DNA of 9,369 nucleotides. Origin: Candidatus Kuenenbacteria bacterium. Lineage in GTDB: Bacteria; Patescibacteriota; Patescibacteriia; UBA2591; PGYQ01. Below the pieces are notes generated by a model. That model searched no databases. It had not been told where the DNA came from and worked only from the letters and a program-made list of their open reading frames with translations. Position 1 is the first letter of the stretch. Each line of letters starts with the position of its first letter. Position numbers and translations under genes: made by a program. This document shows, one piece after another, positions 4,511-9,369 of this stretch. Where the stretch lies: positions 1-9,369 of the forward strand of contig JACQWZ010000069.1 of assembly GCA_016209005.1 (NCBI GenBank), written 5' to 3'.

Positions 4511-6448
4511 ATGACTAATTCTGAAATAAAAATTTGTCAAAATTGTGGTAACTCTTTCGTTATAGACGCTCAAGATTTTGAATTTTATGAAAAAATAAAA
4601 GTTCCTTCGCCAACATGGTGCCCAGAGTGTAGATTGGTTAGGAGGATGCTTTGGAGAAATGAAAGAGCTTTATATCAAAGAATGTGTGATGATTGTGGGA
4701 AAGCAATTATTTCTATTTATCATAAAAATTCGTCTTTTAATGTTTATTGCCGTGATTGCTACTGGTCTGATAAATGGGATCCTATGAAATGGGGTAGAGA
4801 CTATGATTTTACGCGATCTTTTTTTAATCAATTTCAATGGTTAATACAAAAAATTCCATCACTTTCTTTATTTAGTGGAGGTAATATGATTAATTCGGAT
4901 TTTTGCAATTATGTTGCAAATGTGAAAAATTGTTATCTTTTTGTTGGCGGAAAAAATAGTGAAGAAATTGCATATGCAAATAGAGTCTTCTTTTCACGGG
5001 ATTCATATGATATTTATACAGGAAGCAAATTAGAGCTTTGTTATGAAGATGTTCAAAGTAATAAATCATTTAAGTTGTTCTTTAGTAGACATTGTGAAAA
5101 TTGTAGCGACTCAATGTTTTTATATGACTGCAAAAATTGTCAAGATTGTTTTGGTTGCGTAAATTTAAGACATAAATCATATTGTTTTTTTAATCAACAA
5201 TTAACCAAAGAAGAATATCAAAAAAAAATTAAAGAACTTAATTTAGGGAGTTACGATAAGCTAAATGATTTTAAAAATAGGTATGCTGAAAATATTTATA
5301 AAAATGCGCTTCATAAATACGCTCATTTTATAAATACAATAAATTCTACGGGCGACAATCTTTTTAATGCGCGCAATTGCAAATATTGTTTTGATAATAC
5401 TGGAATAGATTCTGAAAATTGTAAATACACGCACTTTGTAGGCGTCGGCGTTAAAGATTCTTATGATAATTATGGAATGCCAAGGGCTGAAAAAGTATAC
5501 GAAACTATCGCCATTGGGTTTGAAAGCAATGAAAATTCAGATTATTATTTTAGCTATTTTATAAAAGGAAGTAGTAATATTTATTATTCTTATAATTGTA
5601 TTTCTTGTCATAATCTTTTCGGCTGTATAGGACTTCAACACAAACAATACTGCATTCTCAATAAACAATACACCAAAGAAGAATATGAAAAATTGGTGCC
5701 GAAGATTATTGAACATATGAATGAGATGCCGTACATTAGTAAAAATCAAAATGTAAAAATCAAAAATCAAAATGACAATGCAAAATTAAAAAATGGAGAA
5801 AATACAGAAACAAAAGAAATTGTTTATCGTTATGGAGAATTTTTTCCACCGGAATTATCGCCCTTTTGCTACAATGAAACAATTGCGCAGGAATATTTTC
5901 CTTTAACAAAAGAACAAGCGATTGAAAAAGGATATAAATGGAAAGAGCCAGAAATAAGAAATATCAAAATCCAAATTTCCAATGACAAATTACCAGATAA
6001 CATCAAAGACGTGGACGATTCAATTATCAATAAAATTATTCAATGCAGCCACGCAACACGGACTAATACGGACCTAACGCTGACTAAGACTGAAAGTCCG
6101 CATCAGTCCGAGATTAGTCAGTATAAGTCTGTGTGCCAGGAACAGTGCACCACGGCTTTCAAAATTATTGAACCAGAATTAGAATTTTATAGAAAAATGA
6201 ATTTGCCTTTGCCAAGATTATGTCCTAATTGTCGGCATTATCAGAGAATCAAACAAAGAAATCCTTTGAAATTATGGAAAAGAAAATGCATGTGCGGAGG
6301 TTCAACCTCCGACAATGGAATTTACAAAAATACCATTGAACATTTTCACGGCGACCAACCTTGCCCGAATGAATTTGAGATAACTTACGCGCCAGACAGA
6401 AAAGAGATTGTTTACTGTGAGAAATGCTATCTTCAAGAAGTTGTATAA
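4511..6448 (+). CDS. Long Cys-rich zinc-ribbon repeat protein ('CaiB/BaiF family' in CPR annotations)
   Basis: The product has 645 aa. Residues 9-40 form a zinc ribbon (CQNC...CPEC) and 59-83 a second one (CDDC...CRDC). Residues 130-400 are Cys-, Tyr- and Asn-rich and contain two copies of a roughly 45-residue unit (200-243 and 356-400), with shared features FGC, HK.YC, N, and TKEEY. Residues 405-515 are a variable linker. Residues 542-577 repeat the N-terminal ribbon pattern (CQEQC...LEFYRKM...CPNCR) and 593-640 echo the second one. There is no CoA-transferase signature, so the CaiB/BaiF label appears to be a misannotation. There is no signal peptide or membrane segment, so it is probably cytoplasmic. 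Metal or nucleic-acid binding is plausible, but the function is unknown. The ATG at 4511 follows a T-run with no Shine-Dalgarno sequence. In-frame repeat insertions lie between 5741 and 6311. Confidence 0.85.
   Translation: MTNSEIKICQNCGNSFVIDAQDFEFYEKIKVPSPTWCPECRLVRRMLWRNERALYQRMCDDCGKAIISIYHKNSSFNVYCRDCYWSDKWDPMKWGRDYDFTRSFFNQFQWLIQKIPSLSLFSGGNMINSDFCNYVANVKNCYLFVGGKNSEEIAYANRVFFSRDSYDIYTGSKLELCYEDVQSNKSFKLFFSRHCENCSDSMFLYDCKNCQDCFGCVNLRHKSYCFFNQQLTKEEYQKKIKELNLGSYDKLNDFKNRYAENIYKNALHKYAHFINTINSTGDNLFNARNCKYCFDNTGIDSENCKYTHFVGVGVKDSYDNYGMPRAEKVYETIAIGFESNENSDYYFSYFIKGSSNIYYSYNCISCHNLFGCIGLQHKQYCILNKQYTKEEYEKLVPKIIEHMNEMPYISKNQNVKIKNQNDNAKLKNGENTETKEIVYRYGEFFPPELSPFCYNETIAQEYFPLTKEQAIEKGYKWKEPEIRNIKIQISNDKLPDNIKDVDDSIINKIIQCSHATRTNTDLTLTKTESPHQSEISQYKSVCQEQCTTAFKIIEPELEFYRKMNLPLPRLCPNCRHYQRIKQRNPLKLWKRKCMCGGSTSDNGIYKNTIEHFHGDQPCPNEFEITYAPDRKEIVYCEKCYLQEVV
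5741..5775. repeat. In-frame heptamer repeat inside the zinc-ribbon gene
   Basis: Five in-phase 7-mers are present: AAAAATC, AAAATGT, AAAAATC, AAAAATC and AAAATGA; the phase fades out through about 5810. Because three heptamers make 21 nt, the tract encodes a 7-residue peptide repeat at residues 411-431 (KNQNVKI, KNQNDNA, then KLKNGEN). The composition matches the intergenic heptamer tracts, not the Cys-rich protein around it. Confidence 0.65.
5959..5993. repeat. Second in-frame heptamer tract in the zinc-ribbon gene
   Basis: AAATATC, AAAATCC, AAATTTC, CAATGAC and AAATTAC follow each other in 7-bp phase and encode NIKIQISNDKLP (484-495). Both the DNA and the peptide resemble the tract at 5741-5782, including CAATG followed by an A-rich heptamer, so this looks like a more decayed copy of the same insertion. 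Confidence 0.45.
6056..6134. repeat. 79-bp palindromic element inside the zinc-ribbon coding sequence
   Basis: The outer left end ACACGGACTAATACGGAC matches the reverse complement of the right end (ACACAGACTTATACTGAC) at 15 of 18 positions, and weaker complementarity continues towards the centre. GGACT/AGTCC and GACTAA/TTAGTC motifs recur. The element is translated as residues 516-542, a Thr/Ser-rich stretch unlike the rest of the protein, and lies between C512 and C546. It keeps the reading frame. It resembles in principle the Rickettsia palindromic elements found inside genes. Confidence 0.65.
6295..6311. repeat. 17-bp palindrome in the coding sequence, GGAGGTT/AACCTCC family
   Basis: CGGAGGTT and AACCTCCG are perfect inverted arms around one C. 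The sequence downstream (ACAATGGAATTT) partly matches the CAAACATTGATTTT found after AACCTCC at 4430-4450 and 8196-8216, so the three are probably related. It encodes residues 595-601 between C595 and C618, splitting the last zinc-ribbon-like Cys pair with a Gly/Ser/Asn stretch. Confidence 0.55.
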
Positions 6449-6654
6449 AATATTAAAGCTAAAACAAAAAACACAAAACAAAAAAATACAACAAAAAATC
6501 AAAAAATCTTTGATTGTAATTTTGGCTTTTTTGTTTTTTATTTTGGATTATTATTTAATTTAATTTGTCATTTTGATCCCTCGATTCTACTTGGGACAAG
6601 CTTAATTTTTACATTTTAATTTTTTTTATAACTTTAAACTTTAAACTTTATATT
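6449..6654. other. Gene-free A-rich/T-rich spacer before ahcY
   Basis: The first half is A-rich and the second T-rich, so the whole stretch can form a loose hairpin. AATCAAA (6497-6503) and TTTGATT (6509-6515) make one small perfect stem. Near the 3' end AACTTTA is repeated three times exactly (6630-6650), finishing 4 bp before the ahcY ATG. I see no SAH or SAM riboswitch, no tRNA and no convincing promoter. Confidence 0.6.
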
Positions 6655-8055
6655 ATGGACTACAAAATCGCCAATATAAATTTAGCTGAATGGGGACAAA
6701 AGGAAATTGACATTGCTGAAAAAGAAATGCCAGGGCTTTTGGCGATTCGTCAAAAATACAGCAAAAGCAAACCTTTGCAAGGCGCCAAAATAACAGGGTC
6801 TTTGCATATGACCATTCAAACGGCAGTTTTAATTGAAACCCTAGTGGTTTTAGGCGCCAAAGTTCGTTGGTCTTCTTGTAATATTTTTTCTACTCAAGAT
6901 CATGCCGCGGCCGCGATTGTTAAAAAAGGAATTCCAGTTTTTGCTTGGAAAGGAGAAAGTTTGCAAGATTATTGGTGGTGTTTAGAACAAGCTTTAAATT
7001 TTGGCAATAATCAAGGACCAGATTTAATTGTTGATGATGGAGGAGACGCGACCTTAATGATTCATCAAGGTATAGAAATTGAACAAAATCCAGAACTTTT
7101 AAAAAAAGATTATTCAAAAGAAGGACAAGATTTTATAGAATTAATAAATAAATTAAAATCAATTTATAAAAAAAATAAAAGCTATTGGCAAACCATAGTT
7201 AAAAATATTAAAGGAACTTCTGAAGAAACTACCACTGGCGTTAATCGACTTTATCAAATGTTAAAACAAAATAAACTTTTTTTTCCAGCGATTGACATTA
7301 ATAGTTCGGTCACTAAATCTAAATTTGATAATTTATATGGTTGTCGAGAATCTTTGGCCGATGGAATTAAAAGAGCGACCGATGTTATGATTGCCGGCAA
7401 AATTGTAATTGTTTGCGGATATGGCGAAGTTGGCAAGGGTTGCGCTCAAAGTATGAGAGCTTTTGGCGCTCGAGTGATTATAACGGAAATTGATCCAATT
7501 TGCGCTTTACAAGCGGCAATGGAAGGATTTGAAGTGGACATCATAAAAAATGTTTTAATCAAAGGAGATGTTTATGTTACAGCCACTGGCAATCGCGATG
7601 TTATCACCACTGAACAAATGAGTAAAATGAAAGACCAAGCGATTATTTGCAATATTGGACATTTTGACAATGAAATTCAAAAGGCCCAATTAGAAAAAAT
7701 TCCCGGGATAAAAAAACAAAATATTAAGCCACAAGTTGATCAATATTTTTTTGTTGACGGTCATTCAATAATTTTATTAGCCGAAGGTCGATTAGTTAAT
7801 TTAAGTTGCGCCACTGGCCATTCCAGTTTTGTGATGAGCAATTCTTTTTCAAATCAAGTTTTGGCTCAAATTGAATTATGGACAAAAAAATATAAAATTG
7901 GAATTTATCGCTTGCCTAAAAAATTAGATGAAGAAGTGGCGAGATTGCATTTAAAAAAGGTAGGGGCAAAACTTACCAAACTAACCAAAGAGCAAGCTGA
8001 TTATTTAGATATTCCAATTTCCGGCCCATATAAGTCGGAGAGTTATAAATATTGA
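6655..8055 (+). CDS. ahcY: Adenosylhomocysteinase (S-adenosyl-L-homocysteine hydrolase)
   Basis: The product is a complete 466-aa enzyme, matching the longer bacterial form with the insert at about 145-187. It reversibly hydrolyses S-adenosylhomocysteine to adenosine and homocysteine, using bound NAD in a cytoplasmic tetramer. Visible landmarks are GSLHMTIQTAVL (48-60), STQDHAAAA (79-87), DDGGDAT (127-133), SEETTTGV (189-196), the catalytic SVTKSKFDN (218-226, with Lys221 and Asp225), the NAD-binding GYGEVGKG (255-262) with Glu278, NIGHFDNE (333-340), and GH and GHSS at 369-370 and 388-391. The C-terminal tail QADYLDIPISGPYKSESYKY has the Lys and Tyr that reach the neighbouring subunit's NAD. 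TGA directly follows the last Tyr. The kinase at 3206-4132 could consume the adenosine. The start ATG follows a heptamer repeat and has no Shine-Dalgarno sequence. Confidence 0.97.
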   Translation: MDYKIANINLAEWGQKEIDIAEKEMPGLLAIRQKYSKSKPLQGAKITGSLHMTIQTAVLIETLVVLGAKVRWSSCNIFSTQDHAAAAIVKKGIPVFAWKGESLQDYWWCLEQALNFGNNQGPDLIVDDGGDATLMIHQGIEIEQNPELLKKDYSKEGQDFIELINKLKSIYKKNKSYWQTIVKNIKGTSEETTTGVNRLYQMLKQNKLFFPAIDINSSVTKSKFDNLYGCRESLADGIKRATDVMIAGKIVIVCGYGEVGKGCAQSMRAFGARVIITEIDPICALQAAMEGFEVDIIKNVLIKGDVYVTATGNRDVITTEQMSKMKDQAIICNIGHFDNEIQKAQLEKIPGIKKQNIKPQVDQYFFVDGHSIILLAEGRLVNLSCATGHSSFVMSNSFSNQVLAQIELWTKKYKIGIYRLPKKLDEEVARLHLKKVGAKLTKLTKEQADYLDIPISGPYKSESYKY

Positions 8056-8059
8056 ATTA

Positions 8060-8131
8060 GCGTTTAGCGTAGAGCGTTTAGGGTTTAGGGAAAAACACAA
8101 GAACAAAAATAATTATAAATTATAAATTATA
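8060..8131. repeat. Two heptamer tandem tracts after ahcY
   Basis: GCGTTTA, GCGTAGA, GCGTTTA and GGGTTTA lie in exact 7-bp phase at 8060-8087, and AATTATA is repeated three times at 8111-8131. The two units are unrelated in sequence but have the same period. The first is unusually GC-rich for a spacer here. Confidence 0.7.
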
Positions 8132-8172
8132 AATGAATGTTTAAATTTTTAAATTAAATTTCTTTCTTTCTT

Positions 8173-8216
8173 GAGGTTCAACCTTTCTTAAGGTTGAACC
8201 TCCAAACATTGATTTT
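8173..8216. repeat. Hairpin plus shared upstream element, copy 2
   Basis: GAGGTTCAACCTT (8173-8185) pairs perfectly with AAGGTTGAACCTC (8190-8202) around TCTT. The right arm runs straight into CAAACATTGATTTT, completing the 21-bp sequence shared with 4430-4450. It ends 23 bp before the start of the second zinc-ribbon gene. CTTTTTT follows, so it could act as a terminator for ahcY, but the recurrence points to a repeat family. Confidence 0.65.
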
Positions 8217-8239
8217 CTTTTTTAAATTTTTATTTTTTT

Positions 8240-9283
8240 ATGAATACTGAAACAAAAATCTGCCAAAACTGCAAAAAGGAATTTATTATCGAGCCCGAAG
8301 ACTTTTTGTTTTATGAAAAAATAAAAGTTTCGGCGCCAATATTTTGTCCAAATTGTCGTCAACAAAAACGATTGGCTTTTTGGCCATTTGCAAAATTTAA
8401 TAGACGAAAATGCGATCTTAGCGGAGAAAATATAATTTCTATTTATCCTTCAAACGCGCGTTTTCCTGTTTATAAATCCAATAATTGGCATTCCGACGCG
8501 TGGGAGGCGCCATTTTTAGAATACAATTCTTCTAAAAAATTTTTAGACCAGCTTTACGAATTACAAACAAAAAGTCCAATCCCGCATCAATTTGGCTCTA
8601 ATAATCAAGATTGCGATTATTGCGATGATGTCTGGGATTCAAAAAATTGTTATCTTTGTAGATCTTTAGGTAGTTGTGAAAATCTTTCTTATTCTTATAG
8701 AACTATTGGTTGTCGAGATTCTTATGATTTAACTTATTGTTATGATTCTGAACTTTCGTATAATTGCGTTTATTGTTTTAAAATTTACAATGTGTGCCAT
8801 GCTTTTGATAGTCGGAACAGCATTGATAGCGCGTTTTTATATGATTGTCGCAATGTTGGCAATTGTTTTATGTGTTGGAATTTGCGCAATAAAAATTATT
8901 ACATTTTAAACCAACCGCATTCTAAAGAAACATATTTTTCAAAATTAAAAGAATATAATTTAAATTCATGGAATACTATTCAATTTTTAAAAAAAACTTT
9001 TGAGAAAAAAATAAAAGAAGAGGCAATCCATAAAAATAATTTTAATACAAAAATAGTAAATTCAAGCGGTAATTATTTAAATGAATGCAAGGGTTGTAAA
9101 AATAGTTATTTTTTGGAAAATTCAGAAAATTGTTCTTATTATTTTAGAGGAGCGATAAATAAAGATGTAAATGATTCAGCCGGGGTTTATAAAGGAGAAT
9201 TGGCTTACAATGTTAATCAAATGACGAGAATATATACTGGTTTTGTTTTAAATTTCCCTAAAATAAATTTTCAAATTTTATAG
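8240..9283 (+). CDS. Truncated zinc-ribbon repeat protein, paralogue of the 4511 gene
   Basis: The product has 347 aa. Residues 8-39 (CQNC...CPNC) align closely with the N-terminal ribbon of the 645-aa protein, sharing ICQNC, EDF.FYEKIKV, CP.CR. The second ribbon has decayed: only C58 remains, and the other three ligand positions read Ser61, Lys79 and Asn82, although IISIY and the W-SD-W context are kept. Residues 125-212 are Cys/Tyr-rich, and 197-241 match the repeat unit (AFLYDC, CWNLRNKNY, ILNQ, SKE.Y). Recognisable similarity stops near residue 334, about 300 residues before the paralogue's end, so the second repeat unit and the C-terminal ribbons are missing. The last dozen codons overlap an open frame on the other strand. 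It is probably a 3'-truncated gene. The function is unknown. Confidence 0.8.
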   Translation: MNTETKICQNCKKEFIIEPEDFLFYEKIKVSAPIFCPNCRQQKRLAFWPFAKFNRRKCDLSGENIISIYPSNARFPVYKSNNWHSDAWEAPFLEYNSSKKFLDQLYELQTKSPIPHQFGSNNQDCDYCDDVWDSKNCYLCRSLGSCENLSYSYRTIGCRDSYDLTYCYDSELSYNCVYCFKIYNVCHAFDSRNSIDSAFLYDCRNVGNCFMCWNLRNKNYYILNQPHSKETYFSKLKEYNLNSWNTIQFLKKTFEKKIKEEAIHKNNFNTKIVNSSGNYLNECKGCKNSYFLENSENCSYYFRGAINKDVNDSAGVYKGELAYNVNQMTRIYTGFVLNFPKINFQIL

Positions 9284-9368
9284 AATTAAATTTATTCCGG
9301 TTTAAATATTTCAAACAATCTTTTATCAAAACAGAAAAATCTTTTTCTAATCTGTTATGAGTAACATT
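9258..9368 (-). CDS. Possible 3' end of a convergent gene, partial
   Basis: Reading leftwards from the window edge, one frame stays open for 36 codons and stops at TAG (reverse of 9258-9260). The peptide NVTHNRLEKDFSVLIKDC followed by LKYLNRNKF has a plausible amphipathic, protein-like composition, while the other two frames on this strand stop within about seven codons. It overlaps the end of the 8240 gene by 26 bp tail to tail. The start and identity lie outside the window. The length is too small to be sure; it may be chance. Confidence 0.35.
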   Translation of the reverse strand, partial: NVTHNRLEKDFSVLIKDCLKYLNRNKFNSIKFENLF

Positions 9369-9369
9369 T

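Noticed and set aside
6302..6502. Minus-strand open frame of 66 codons
   Set aside because: It is antisense to the conserved C-terminal ribbon of the 4511 gene and to the A-rich spacer.
6449..6654. SAH or SAM riboswitch before ahcY
   Set aside because: The region is nearly pure A/T-rich sequence without the GC stems and conserved cores of these riboswitches.
8060..8090. Telomere-like TTTAGGG repeats
   Set aside because: Only two partial units occur, and they are part of a 7-bp-phase tract with GCGTTTA. This is a heptamer repeat, not a telomere.

Overview
The window is AT-rich with compact genes and no rRNA or tRNA that I can find. Every confident gene is on the + strand. The best fit is a Patescibacteria (CPR) genome. 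This is inference from three things: the long Cys-rich zinc-ribbon proteins that CPR annotations often label 'CaiB/BaiF family', single-pass membrane proteins with thrombospondin type-3 (TSP3) calcium-binding repeats, and T-rich start regions without Shine-Dalgarno sequences. TGA is a real stop here: adenosylhomocysteinase ends with its canonical C-terminal Tyr followed by TGA. This argues against the recoded Gracilibacteria/Absconditabacteria.

Layout. At 1-84 is the C-terminal end of a TSP3 protein, followed by a terminator hairpin. A near-consensus sigma70 promoter (201-228) precedes a 189-aa membrane-anchored TSP3 protein (307-876). A 116-bp palindromic MITE-like element with 5-bp flanking duplications (898-1013) and a 7-bp-period array (1067-1180) separate it from a 469-aa membrane-anchored TSP3 protein (1249-2658). 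A 59-aa Cys-rich protein follows (2793-2972). Next is a PfkB-family, adenosine-kinase-like sugar/nucleoside kinase (3206-4132), then a 378-bp gene-free stretch packed with palindromes. After that come a 645-aa zinc-ribbon protein (4511-6448), adenosylhomocysteinase (6655-8055) and a shorter, apparently truncated zinc-ribbon paralogue (8240-9283). The window ends in what may be the 3' end of a convergent minus-strand gene.

Function. Adenosylhomocysteinase and the PfkB kinase could form a short recycling route: S-adenosylhomocysteine to homocysteine plus adenosine, then adenosine to AMP. The TSP3 proteins are probably Ca2+-binding and displayed on the cell surface. The zinc-ribbon proteins have no known function.

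The most unusual feature is the repeat ecology. Many gaps between genes carry short tandem repeats whose unit sequence changes but whose period is always 7 bp. Several palindrome families also occur, and at least four repeat tracts (two heptamer tracts and two palindromes) lie in-frame inside the 645-aa zinc-ribbon gene. A related copy of one of these palindromes lies upstream of both zinc-ribbon genes.
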